Made by a program: the position numbers and the translations under genes. A DNA stretch of 64,000 bases from Pictodentalium vernedei (Eukaryota > Mollusca > Scaphopoda > Dentaliida > Dentaliidae): positions 31,821,128 to 31,885,127 of the forward strand of contig CM062294.1 in NCBI GenBank assembly GCA_031216915.1, in the 5' to 3' direction. The stretch's first letter is position 1; each line of letters begins with the position of its first letter. Below are positions 11,436 to 21,884 of the stretch, piece by piece. The notes under the pieces are model-generated. The model did not search any database, was not told where the DNA came from, and saw nothing but the letters and a program-made list of their open reading frames with translations.

Positions 11436-13042
11436 GCACATACTGTTATAGTGGTATCCCCACACACAGCTTGCGTAATGCAGTTTATTCACTGTAATTA
11501 CTTATAGGTAATTTAATTTACCTTAGTAAATATACTTCTGTATATTACCAGACTTTAATTCAATTTCATTCAACTCTCTAAAATTAAATAACTTTGAAGA
11601 GTTGAATGAAATGCACAAATCAAAGCACAGTAACAATACCCAATATCATTTGATTCTACATTGAATTAACTATACACATTCAGCTAGGCAGTTACTTCTC
11701 CTCTTAGAATGTTTTCACACAGCTCTATACAGCTAAAACAGACTCTTAGAATACTTTTACACAGGTCTGTACAGCTTTAGCAGACTGTTAGAATACTTCA
11801 GCCCTTTTCAACTACAGCAGACCCTTAAAATGCGCCAGAAACAACCCAGTCAATCCGACGGTTCGAATTGCGAGGCACTTTTTATAGGGAGTTACTTTGA
11901 CAATTGTTTATGTCACGTGATCAATCATGGGTGGAGCTTCAATAAAATCAATAATTTCGACCCACACCCATTGATTAAATCACCCAAACGTGCACATATA
12001 TTTATCTATATAATATAACTGATACTTTTACATACAATATTCCTGTAGTAGTGTGTCGTTTGACTTCAAACTGAATTTCAAATGAAACCAAACGCAAGAA
12101 CGACATTAATCATGCCGGAAACGCTTTCTCATAAATCAACTTCCAAAACTAAGAACATTTTCGAACTGAATCTCGAATAAAGCATAATGCGGTATTGCCA
12201 AACATAGATAGTTGCCCACTTTTCCCAGTTGATAGAAAGTATCGCTGCAACATCGGTAATTACAGATATTTCGAATTATTTATCGATGTAGAGGCCAAAA
12301 TAAAAAGGTGTTTCCTAATTTCGAGTTACTCACAGCCAAATCTGTACAGTGTTCTGCCTCATAAATACAAGACGACTCGTATCGCTCGGCGTCCAAATCG
12401 TCCCCATACACTTATGTACTCGACTTTACCCGTGTTACTTGTAATAAACACAGTTCAAAAAAAAAAAATACCAGGGCAAAAATACATTTGGGTAATTACA
12501 CCAAACATCACAATTCATTGAGGTATTTTGACACTTCGTGGAGCATTAAGCTAATCCATAACAGACGTATTGACAGTACCAGTTCGTATCAATGAATGAC
12601 AATAAAGGGAGATCGTACGCCAGTGAGAGTATTAAGGGAGATAATATGTTACAACTATGGATTAACCCAACAGATGGCTATGAATACACTTCGGGAAGAC
12701 AACCAGTACAACCATACCTCCAACGTGATTGCACATGGGGACATTGGATTGAAATTTTATAGCTCGACTTTTATATCAAACTTTCGCTTGATTGTATTAA
12801 AAATTTTCACTTCACAGCGAAGCTGCTGAGATTGAGACGAGAGGTACCAAGCGATGTATTGAAGTTTCTACTGTAGAAGAAGTTCGTTTCTATACCAATG
12901 CTGGCTTCGAGGATATTCTGTACGCAATAATCATTACGGAGGAGAAAGCAAAAAGGTATATTTGTTTCGGAGACTGTGTTGTACAGAAAATTCAGATACT
13001 CAATCAGAAAACGACTCACATTTCTTTCGATAGTAAATCTCT
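11436..13042. other. Gene-free stretch
   Basis: No gene is supported. A small inverted pair lies near 11560-11610 (caactctctaaa / tttgaagagttg); otherwise it is unstructured AT-rich sequence. Confidence 0.4.
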
Positions 13043-13499
13043 AAGTCAGTCACCCATTTTCAAAAGTCCTTTGATAGACACTATTTCTGTTGAGTCACAT
13101 TGTAATATACCTCGACAAATCGTCGTGTGAGAACCATAAGGTTCTATCTTCCACCGGAAGATAGAACCTTATGGTTCTCACGCAACGAAATATTTACGGA
13201 GCTAAATAATGTGTTACTTAATTCTTCTTTTCTTATCTACTGCAAGTTTTTACATATAAGTCAATTAACGAAGTTGAAATGGCATAAAGCGATTGTTAAC
13301 TTGTTTGTTGTAGTCAGCACGATTTTTGTTTTATTCATTATATGTCATTCACCCATTTTCAAAAATCATTTGATAAACAACATTCCTGTTGCGGTACATT
13401 GTAAAATATCGCATAAAATATTTACGGAGCTAAATAAGGTGTTACTTAATTCTTCGTTTTCTTATCTGCTGCAAGCTTTTACATTTAACTTTTAGAAGC
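13043..13499. repeat. Tandem duplication (~310 bp) with one copy disrupted
   Basis: The block from cacccattttcaaaa through tatttacggagctaaataa occurs twice (about 13047-13240 and 13349-13490). The first copy contains the 67-bp palindrome and the second does not. A third fragment of the unit (agtcaattaacgaggttgaa) recurs at 13714. Confidence 0.75.
13121..13187. mobile_element. 67-bp palindromic mini-element, family A copy 2, with an empty site nearby
   Basis: Exactly 67 bp, termini cgtcgtgtgag and ctcacgcaacg, flanked by AAAT at 13117-13120 and 13188-13191. The paralogous block at 13349-13490 reads gcataaaatatttacgg, with a single aaat (13416-13419) and no palindrome. This is the expected pre-insertion structure. 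Confidence 0.9.
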
Positions 13500-13844
13500 C
13501 GGGAGTCGAGTTTTCTTGCCTATGATGTAATACGGCACGTAATCTGGCAGTGACGGTTCGGCTATCTTTGGGCTGGAGGACAATTAAACACTGAGCAGGT
13601 GCTCCTAGTCAAGTGTCGTCTGCCTATTTGACTAGAAGCACCTGCTTTACTGAAAGTTTTTCGCCGTTTGTCATGTTCAATAAATTCTTTCTGATTCCCC
13701 TGCTTCAAGAGTTAAGTCAATTAACGAGGTTGAAATGACATAAAGCGATTGTCCACCTGTTTGTCCCAGTCCCACAGGAGCACTCAACCAACTACTGGCA
13801 CCCCAGCCGACTCAGTTGGATGTGGAATGCCCTGTGTAGATTGA

Positions 13845-14192
13845 GGAGGAACTGGAAGTTGCTTTTCGCCCCCTCCCGCTCCTCACTCCCCTCTTCCTTC
13901 GCTTCCGGACAGCCCGGGCAAGGGAGACTCTGCCAACCAACCAACACTGGCCGCACTGATAACAGAATCAAGGGAACTGAGGGCGCACTGTAATCAGCTC
14001 CAGGCAAAATGCATAGATGGTGACAAGCGCTCGGATGAAATCTCCAGAATGGCCAAAGAACTCATTAACAAAAGAAACCAGCAAGATCCGACAAACTCAT
14101 CTCCACCACAACCACCACAAGATTCTACAAACTCATCTCCATCACAACCACCTCCAAAGAAGAAGTCCCGCAAAAAACATAGAAGAGGATAA
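13845..14192 (+). CDS. Unrecognised proline/serine-rich reading frame with a basic tail
   Basis: This frame is open for about 115 codons between TGA at 13842 and TAA at 14190-14192, with no ATG near its start, so if real it is the 3' part of a longer or spliced gene. It begins proline/serine-rich (FSPPPAPHSPLPSLPDSP), passes a helical-looking charged segment (ITESRELRAHCNQLQAK, then MAKELINKRNQQ) and a duplicated NSSP(P/S)QPP unit. It ends in a lysine/arginine cluster KKKSRKKHRRG that resembles a nuclear localisation signal. The local GC content is higher than in the flanks. It could be the C-terminus of a transposon-encoded or host DNA-binding protein, but I recognise no family, and chance is not excluded. 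Confidence 0.3.
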   Translation, partial: GGTGSCFSPPPAPHSPLPSLPDSPGKGDSANQPTLAALITESRELRAHCNQLQAKCIDGDKRSDEISRMAKELINKRNQQDPTNSSPPQPPQDSTNSSPSQPPPKKKSRKKHRRG

Positions 14193-14467
14193 GCTGCTTC
14201 CTTCTACATTCCTCCTTTGCCACGTCCAGACAATCAAAATCATCTACAGTCACTGAGGGTCGAAAGGGGCTTGTTCCCCAAATCGTCCCTGCGCGCCTTC
14301 GGCGCGCAAAACCATTTGATTCGAAATTGTCCTAGTCAGCCACGATTTTGGATACATTCAATGCATGGCATTCATATAAGTACACAGTGAAGGAGACTGG
14401 GTGTACTATTATCTGTTATCGTCTTCTCGTCACATCTCCAAAAGATTTATTATTAAGCAAACGATAA

Positions 14468-14600
14468 ATATACATAGAATGACACGCGTGTGTGAACGGG
14501 TTAATCGATATGGCACGAGTGCTAGGGCGGAAGAATAGAACGAGAGGCCGGAGGCCATATCGATTAACCCATTCACACAGCGTGTCTTTCTGTGTTTATT
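14468..14600. repeat. Long palindrome (~130 bp)
   Basis: gtgaacgggttaatcgatatgg pairs with ccatatcgattaacccattcac, with outer pairing of agaatgacacgc and gcgtgtctttct. The unpaired loop is about 35 bp. Confidence 0.75.
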
Positions 14601-14725
14601 ACACGCCTCCGCGTCTTTAAAAAATAATTACTAGAAGGACACGCAGCTATTGATTTGACGATCATAAAGAAAAAGAACACATTTTGCGGTGAAACAGATT
14701 TGCGAGGGGAACCCGTGTTACTATT

Positions 14726-14766
14726 TCGCCTACTGGCACATAGAACACATTGCAACTCAGGGGACG
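14726..14766. repeat. Half copy of the CGTCCCC palindrome family
   Basis: Only the right half (cctactggcacatagaacac...caggggacga) is present, similar to 5762-5799 and 7998-8034. Confidence 0.5.
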
Positions 14767-15059
14767 ATTTATAGCTATCGCCAGCGATTCAAATTGCAAA
14801 TGCGGTTCACGATTTGTGGAAAATTCCAGTGAAATTTTGCTTTTTTTTTAAAAAAAATAGTCGGTCAACCATTTCCGTTCCGCACATGTGTGCAGAACGG
14901 ATTTTCATTTTTCGCATGGTTTAGTTTTGCTGTCGATGGGGATTTCACAGAACAGACGTGTTATAAATGTAAATAAATGCTGATTCTGTTGAAATTCAAC
15001 TGTTACAGAGAATTGTTCAACATTTTGTACCCGAGAATCCGCCTTTCCGGCCCGGACAA

Positions 15060-15366
15060 ATGGTACTTCATAAATTCATCAGGTAGCATGGCTTCGTAGT
15101 GAATATGTAGGGTTGACCAACCAAGGCTGCAGGTTGAAAATATTAATTGGTCATTCCCAAATACCCTCAAATAATGAATATAGTCTCTTCAAATTGCTGG
15201 AGTTGTACTAAAATGGTACTTCATAATTTCATCAGGAAGGATGGCTTCGTAGTGAATGTGTAGGGTTGACCAGCCAAGGCTGCAGGTTGAAAATATTAAT
15301 TGGTCATTCCCAAATACCCTCAAATAATGAATATAGTCTCTTCACATTTCTGGAGTTGTACTAAAA
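15060..15366. repeat. Tandem dimer of a 154-bp unit
   Basis: Two head-to-tail copies start at atggtacttcata (15060 and ~15212) and end in ggagttgtactaaa. Differences are few, so the duplication is fairly recent. Confidence 0.85.
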
Positions 15367-15406
15367 TGGAAGATACCACCAGTGTTCAAAGTGATAACAG
15401 ACAACT

Positions 15407-15473
15407 CGTCGCGTGGGAACCATAAGGTTCTATCTTCCACTGGAAGATAGAACCTTATGGTTCCCACGCGACG
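15407..15473. mobile_element. 67-bp palindromic mini-element, family A copy 3
   Basis: Exactly 67 bp, termini cgtcgcgtggg and cccacgcgacg, flanked by AACT at 15403-15406 and 15474-15477. It differs from copies 1 and 2 by paired changes in both arms (for example gtgggaacc / ggttcccac), so pairing is kept. Confidence 0.9.
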
Positions 15474-15477
15474 AACT

Positions 15478-17188
15478 TCTATGACAGTGTTGTCGAAATG
15501 CCAGGTTAGTTAAAGAGTCAAGACTCCCTTCTCTTTTTACTGTGAGTGTTCGGTTTTGCTACTGTGTAGTACAGTCGCCATGAATTGGTCCTATTCAACG
15601 CGTGGGCAGTGATGTCTACGCATGCGTTCACCAGGTAATAAAAAATCATCAGAATCAAATTTCAGTTAATGAAGCACCGGGTTGCACCGGGTGCTTCAAT
15701 AATTAAATTTTTGATTATTCCTATAATTAGTGTTTGGAATCTAATATTGTTGCGCCCATGGAAATATTGGCCACCCGTGGAAAATGACTAGTCCACGTCA
15801 GCCGCACTGTATGCATATCCATCCAAATTTTATATTATGAACAATTATTCCCAAACTAGCTGTAACAGAAAGTTCGACCACTAAGTTGTATTTTTGCATT
15901 GTTTCTTCTTCCTGTACTTTTGTGAAAAAAGCTGAAGAATATAGCTCAAAGATTTATTTTTTTAAATGTTTTGGACTGTTATTATGAAAGCACAAGGAAA
16001 CGAAATGAAACAGTGTTTAGATTTCTTTCCGAGGTCAAGAGTTTTGTAATGAAATTCGACAGGTTTCGCAATGAAGAAAACATCTCACCATTTTTGTCAC
16101 AGAACAGGTTTTGTAAGACATTACATTTCCACTCGCATCAACAAATTTTTAGCGTTTTGTACAACTAACCCACCTAATATCAAAAACCCTCTTCCTGTTG
16201 CTATCGTTCGTGCAGTGATATTATTGGGTGAGTCTGGTTATCGATTATGATTAGTATACGTTTAGCGTGTGGTACTTCTTACTCCCCTTGCATCTATTAC
16301 TATCTTCTCGTTGTATGGGTAGTACGTAATGGAATGTTACCCGCTGATGTGAGAAATGATTCGTTGCCGCAATTGGTAACATAGTATTGATTGATTGATT
16401 GATTATTTATTTAACGGTATAGATTGGAATTACATCAATGCATGTATAATACAAGATTTCGAAAGCACACAACATTAGTACAATATGATATAAATAAATA
16501 TCTATACCGTAGGGAGATGACATAGCCAGATTGGCTGTCTACCTGTCATCTGTCATAGTATGGGCGGTCTATACCCATTTTGGTACATTTTATTCTTTGG
16601 GACATCAAATAATTTATCTAGAGACATATATTGTACCACCTGGTGATTTTTATGCTATATCCCTACAATTCGATCGTTATGAAGTGTGTAGAAATGGTGT
16701 AGAAGAATCAGAATTGTGTAGTACTGTTTTATGCAGTAGTAGTAGGTGTGTTGGTGGTAGTGATTGTGTAATGGGGGTTGTTCTAGTCGTCGCTGATACA
16801 GTAGTTATTGATGCAATTGCGATTGTTGGGCGGAAGTTGTTGGTGTACCTTTTTGGTGCGGTAGAAATTAATGTAGCAGTTGTTGATGTTGTAGTAGTTG
16901 GTGTACTGGTTGTTGAAACAGTAGTAGTGTAGGCTGATTCTATAAATTTAGTGGTTGATATAACAGTGGTTAGTGGTGTAGTTTTGTGGATGGGGTGTTA
17001 TTCTAGTCCCCAAAAGTCCCAATTATGCCCATACTAGAACTGTCTTCAGTTCATAAAAGTTCTCAAACCACAATCTTCACGAAGATAATGCTCTAGAAGC
17101 AAGGAAATATAAGGACCATGACAGCTATGTTTTAGGTGTGCATATGTGCTGGGAGTCACACCGGAGCTAGGAATCATGAACGCTCTTT
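15478..17188. other. Gene-free stretch with a GTA/GTT-rich tract
   Basis: No gene. 16735-16930 is a degenerate trinucleotide tract rich in gta/gtt/gtg; the valine-rich frame through it is an artefact of composition. A (gatt)n run lies at 16385-16405, and a small palindrome (gaagcaccgggt) at 15675-15700. Confidence 0.5.
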
Positions 17189-17201
17189 ACACAACTGGAG
17201 C

Positions 17202-17559
17202 GGGGCGCCTTGGCTCAGTAGGTAGAGGTGCTGGCTGCTAGCGGAGAGGTCCTCGGTTCAAATCCTACCTGCAGCAACCGCGTTGTGTACTTGGGCAAGG
17301 CACTTCACCCCCATTGCCCACGTGGGGGCACGGTGGCGTTGTGTACTAAGGCGTACTGCACGTCGATGGTGCGCTTATCTTCAACCAATGCTAACCCTCC
17401 CTGTGTGGAGTTGGTATGTTGGGGAGCTCACAGTTGTTCGCCGATGCTCGATGGTTCTCTTCAGCTACTCCGGCTTCCTCCACCCTTAAAACTGTCATGC
17501 TCATAATTAGCCATTGTGCAGAAATATGTGACCTTAAAACACCAATAAATAAATAAATA
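17202..17559 (+). mobile_element. Full-length tRNA-type SINE, tail subtype 2
   Basis: A 13-bp target duplication acacaactggagc at 17189-17201 and 17560-17572 bounds it exactly. The head is tRNA-derived, with an A box tggctcagtaggtagagg and a B box ggttcaaatcc, and would supply an internal RNA polymerase III promoter. The body follows (ttgtgtacttgggcaaggca...tcctccaccc), then the tail gccattgtgcagaaatatgtgacc and (aaat)n. It is non-coding. Confidence 0.92.
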
Positions 17560-17572
17560 ACACAACTGGAGC

Positions 17573-18199
17573 AGAGTTTAGAACAATCGAATTGTATGGA
17601 AATAGCTTAGGATCCAGAGGTGGGTATTATATACGACTGTAGGTAGATTAATGGTTGTCCCAAAGCTAAAATTACCAAAGTCCGTACAAACGCCCATACT
17701 ATATTGCCAGACTTGGCAACCTACCAAACCCTACAACAGAACATGACCTATCACCTTGAACGGCCGATATTAAACAGGCGATTGCAAAAGGTGTAAGGTG
17801 ATTAAGTAGCACCAAGAGTTAAAAGTACACCGTTCTTACCATGCAACCATACCTGACAACCACACGCAGCAACAATATCACATGACCTGCAGTTAGGTAC
17901 TATCTACGGTACCAACACGATGATATAAGGAATTAGGTACGTTAGTGGGACTGCGTGTTGAGAAATTTTTGATGCGAGTGAAAAAAAATGTCTAGCAAAA
18001 CCTTTTGATTCCATGACAAACGTGGTCGAAATTTTTTGTGACAAAACCTCGTGATTTTCAGCTTAACTTGACAAAGTCAATATAAGCTATTGCAATCACG
18101 TGTGCGGAAGTCTGTTCGCATTTTCTTCAGCACAGGCTACACCCCGTAGTTCTTGTCCGATCAAGACTAAATATCACGTGCACGTGCAAGTTATGTCTA
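17573..18199. other. Gene-free stretch
   Basis: No coding or structural feature recognised. Confidence 0.4.
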
Positions 18200-18515
18200 G
18201 ATTACAACGTCCTACTTTGGCCGGGTTCGGTCAACCGTGGCGGAACAGGGTCACATGACCTAGATTCCTTAAGTACGGTCTACAGATTGCATTTATGAAG
18301 GGATTCCATTGTAAATTGATAGGACGATTCGGTATAATGTCTTTATAAGAACATCTTATTTTGGTTCAGTCGGTCAACTGTGACGGCCGAACAGGCACGT
18401 GTCCTAGATTTGTTTAACACAGTCCGCAGTTTAAATTTTCAAAACGATTATATTGTAACTTCGTAGGATGAATCGGTATGGTGTTCAGATGAGACTACCC
18501 TATTTTGGACACCAT

Positions 18516-19302
18516 CAGGCCTGGCATTCTGAAAAATGCAGGAGGGCAAAAAATCGCTCTCCCCAATCAGCTTAGGAGAGCAATTAGCTTTACACAGCAT
18601 TTTAAGTATCCAGTAGAACGAACTCATTGAAACAGAAACCAACAGACTACATCAGTGATTTTATTAACTTTACTAAGGTAAAGCGAAATCTCTTAGACAT
18701 CTAGATGTCTCAATCAACAACCGAACACACACTTGACAAGACCTGTGTGTGTACCCAGACCTGTAAGTCATACGCCTACCACTACCACCTTCAACCCCCC
18801 CAAGGGGGGGACGGGGTTGAAGGTGGTAGTGGTAGGCGTATGACTTTCTTGGACAACATGTCTGCTTGAATCTACAGTCACATCCTGGTGCAAGTGCTTC
18901 AAGTGACAGGATAGTAGTAATGGTAGTATATTATAGTGTCAATATTCCTTGAATAATTACCCATCAAACTGTGATGTCAGTTGTTGAACTTGAAACTTAC
19001 AGAGAAAAAAATATTGCTGTGACCCATTTTGCTTCAAATGATTGCAACTGTGTTTGGGTATGGTTGGAGCCATCACCTTTTACCACTAAACCACTTTCAA
19101 AATAAAATTACGTGATGTTATGTGACTTCGAAGTTAAATTACATTTTTGCTTTACAACAAAAATTTAATGTGAGCAAAATACATGTAATCTCAATCATCC
19201 CAGACCAAAATATTTAGGAGGGCAATTTTTCGCTCTCCTTAATTCTTTCGGGAGGGCAGTAAGGAGAGCTAAAAAATCGTTCTCCTGAAATTGCCAAGCC
19301 TG
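18516..19302. mobile_element. hAT-like MITE carrying a central palindrome
   Basis: 787 bp beginning CAGGCCTGGCA and ending TGCCAAGCCTG after correction for one mismatch. Imperfect terminal inverted repeats run for about 50 bp (ggagggcaaaaaatcgctctcc against ggagagctaaaaaatcgttctcc). It lies between duplicated CACCAT (18510-18515 and 19303-19308). The termini resemble hAT elements, though those usually duplicate 8 bp. No transposase frame. Confidence 0.7.
18765..18846. repeat. 82-bp palindrome inside the hAT-like MITE
   Basis: aagtcatacgcctaccacta pairs perfectly with tagtggtaggcgtatgactt; the centre is a C7/G7 hairpin. Confidence 0.85.
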
Positions 19303-19625
19303 CACCATAGGTCAGCCATTACCGCCACTTGGGCGCGTGACCTAGATTCATTTAGCACTGTCTACAGATCGTATTTATGCAAGGACTTCATTATGAGTGG
19401 ATAGCATTTCATTGTGAGTGGATAGGATTTCATTGTGAGTGGATAGGATTCCTCGGTATATTATCAAGATGAGACTATCCTATTTTGGTCTAGATCGATC
19501 AACCGTGGCCGCCGAATGGGCACGTGACCAAGTTTATTTCATCCTATAGCCCTGTTTTGGTTGAGATCGGTCAACCATGAGGGCCGCACAAGTTCGAGTC
19601 TAAATTCCTTTATCACAGTCTAATC

Positions 19626-20369
19626 CTCTTATTATTTCTGTTGAAAGCAAAAACTATAAGGTACATAATTTAAAGTATTGTCGATTGTCACAATTTGTCA
19701 ACACCTGCGTGTGAGGGGCTACATGGAGTTGTTTAGTCTCGCCACTCAAAATGTTGGGGGACGAGCCAACAATGAGGGTCAGAATCCGGACGCAACCCAA
19801 GATCGGATCACAGAGCTGAGTTGGGATCACATTATCATTTTCTTCTCTTTCGTGTAATTCCTAATCACTTCAGGCTGCGAACAGGAAACGACGAGTAAAG
19901 TAATAACGAGTCTTGTATTTACTCGTAAAATAAGCTGATTTCAATACACATTCAACAATTTGATCAACATGGCAGACGATTTATCTACAGCCCTGTACTG
20001 GCGCTATAGTATACTTTCAAAAATGTCACTGTCACGGGCTCCCACAACAGAAGCTTCATATACTGAGCCTTAACTTTCACGTCTGTGCGTGTCTGCAACC
20101 AAGCTGTCGAGGATACCGACTAGCGATGTAAATTACCTTGTGTCAACATAGTTCTGATATGGATTCGGTTGATCATTTAACAGTCACACTCCAATGATCA
20201 GTCGCATGATACAAATTGAAAAGTTATTTTAATCTGAAAAATAAAACACATTTGTCATTCACATAATAAACCTGGCTTGAAATAAATTAGTTTTAAAACC
20301 AGCCAAGTGTATTTGTAAAGAATAATTTTAATGTAGTAAATAACTATACCTCTGGTTTGAAAATATATT
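19626..20369. other. Gene-free stretch
   Basis: No supported feature. Confidence 0.4.
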
Positions 20370-20597
20370 GTTTGTTTGTTTGTTGGTGGTTAACGTCACA
20401 TATTTATGCACCATGGCTAATCGTGACACAACATGGAGATGAAGTCAAGGGTAGACAATCGTTGATCTGCATGTTGCCCATTTTAGAGGACTTTCACCCC
20501 AAGCATTGGTGACTGGGTCCTATTTTACTAGTAAAGCGGAACTGGTTTACCACAGTAAACAAGTGCTGCTTACTTCCCGGGGTTCCCACGGGGAGTT
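20370..20597 (-). mobile_element. SINE-like element sharing the SINE tail
   Basis: Read on the minus strand it ends cgattagccatggtgcataaatatgtgacg and a (caaa)n tail, like the tail of the SINEs at 17202 and 52426. The upstream body is different and no tRNA boxes were found, so it is either 5'-truncated or another family that uses the same retroposition tail. Confidence 0.6.
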
Positions 20598-21210
20598 TGA
20601 AAATATAGAGAGTAATCGCTTGACAGGACTGGTTATGTGAAATAATTCATGAGAGGTGAGGGACGTTGTGCAAACACGAGTGAGAAAATGCGCACGAGAG
20701 TTTTACAATATAGTCCCTCGCCTCGAATGAATTATTTCACGTAGCCAGTCCAGTCAAGCGATTACTCTGTTTATTACTTTTCATTATTAACGATAATTAT
20801 ATTATTTAACCCTTTACCTAACGTAACGGTCAAAACCCGTCAGCGCTATTCTCAAAAATCGCCAATTAATTTTCATTATTTTTTCATTTTCTGTCTCTAA
20901 AACATAGGTTATGACCCCTCATTGGAACGAGCTCCTCGAGCTCGATCCAATGAGGGGTTATAACCTTTGTTTTTGAGACAAAAATGGAAATAATAGTTAT
21001 TCAAGAATATGTTTTGCAAGTGTCGTCTGCTTTTCATGTTAGGTAAAGGGTTAAAAAACAAAAAAACAATGAAGTCTCCATTACATCCACGACAAAGCGT
21101 CTTCGTTTGCGCGCACGGATACATGACCCAATTGTTGATAGCATAATTCACTTGTGAATTTATCGTTTGTAATCAAACCCGGAAATCCCAGTAAATCACA
21201 ATTTGGAAAG
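20598..21210. repeat. Composite dispersed repeat, copy 1
   Basis: Homologous to 51987-52950. The left part is a ~155-bp palindrome (gtaatcgcttgacaggactgg... to ...agtccagtcaagcgattac) round gtgagggac / gtccctcgc. The MITE at 20810-21050 follows, then a right tail (aatgaagtctcc...aatcccagtaaatcac). Both copies carry the MITE at the same place. Confidence 0.8.
20810..21050. mobile_element. piggyBac-like MITE, copy B (best preserved)
   Basis: 241 bp with perfect 13-bp terminal inverted repeats CCCTTTACCTAAC / GTTAGGTAAAGGG. A TTAA duplication lies at 20806-20809 and 21051-21054. The internal hairpin is centred near 20940. Non-coding. Confidence 0.88.
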
Positions 21211-21884
21211 TGTTAAAGTTTGTTATTGATAAAAAATTGCATTTTCTCGGGAGGCATGTTTTTTTGATCACTGAATATAAGTATCGCGTCTTCTACTAAT
21301 ACCGTCACAACCAGAGTCAATGGAATTCCTGTACGTCAAATTACTAACACCACTCTGGATTTGAAAGGTAAACATAGCGTAATGAAGTCCATTGCTTACA
21401 TATTTTTCTCTACATCTCAGATTAGAGAAGTTTGCGAACCAATTAAAAGTATTCCACGTACTCTTTGATAGCTTAGAAGGAATAAAAGCTCTTCGGAACA
21501 TTCAGCTAAAGGACGGAAAGAAGTGGTCTGTACTGTTGAAGATTGATGCCGGATTTCACAGAGGTAATAGAAATTTATTTGGTATGTGTTTTGAGAGGTG
21601 GGAACTTTCAATAATGGGTCATGATACAATGTTTCACCCCTGTGTGCCCACCGTCGAGATGGCGAAGAGCACGAGTGCATAGGGTAATTCCGCTTTCGTA
21701 GGCAGGATTCTGGGACGTTTCCGGGAAGAATTTTTGAAAAAGGGTGTTCCGTTCGTCCCGCTGGTGGCTTCATTCAAAATGACTACATTGTTTTCCAGCC
21801 ACAATATTCCCACAGTCTTATATAGAGTTTGATTTTGAAAGAGGGAAGGCGTCTTATAATTACGGCAACGTATTAATTTCATTT
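21211..21884. other. Gene-free stretch
   Basis: Overlapping short frames on both strands, none with family resemblance or splice context. Confidence 0.4.

Larger units (their letters stand above)
18200..19625. repeat. Degenerate repeat array interrupted by a MITE
   Basis: Blocks with ccnattttggt, cggtcaacngtg, cacgtgacctagatt and cacagtctacag recur at about 18215, 18360, 18480, 19310, 19480 and 19555. A 27-bp unit (cattgtgagtggataggattt) is tandemly repeated near 19385-19450. The MITE 18516-19302 splits one unit. Confidence 0.65.

Noticed and set aside
16531..16932. 133-codon valine-rich frame.
   Set aside because: Produced by a degenerate GTA/GTT repeat tract; no domain or splice context.
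17210..17275. A tRNA gene.
   Set aside because: The A and B boxes belong to the tRNA-derived head of a SINE with a target duplication; the cloverleaf is not continued and no functional 3' end follows.
17228..17506. 92-codon open frame.
   Set aside because: Entirely within the SINE at 17202-17559; the related minus-strand SINE gives a similar spurious frame.
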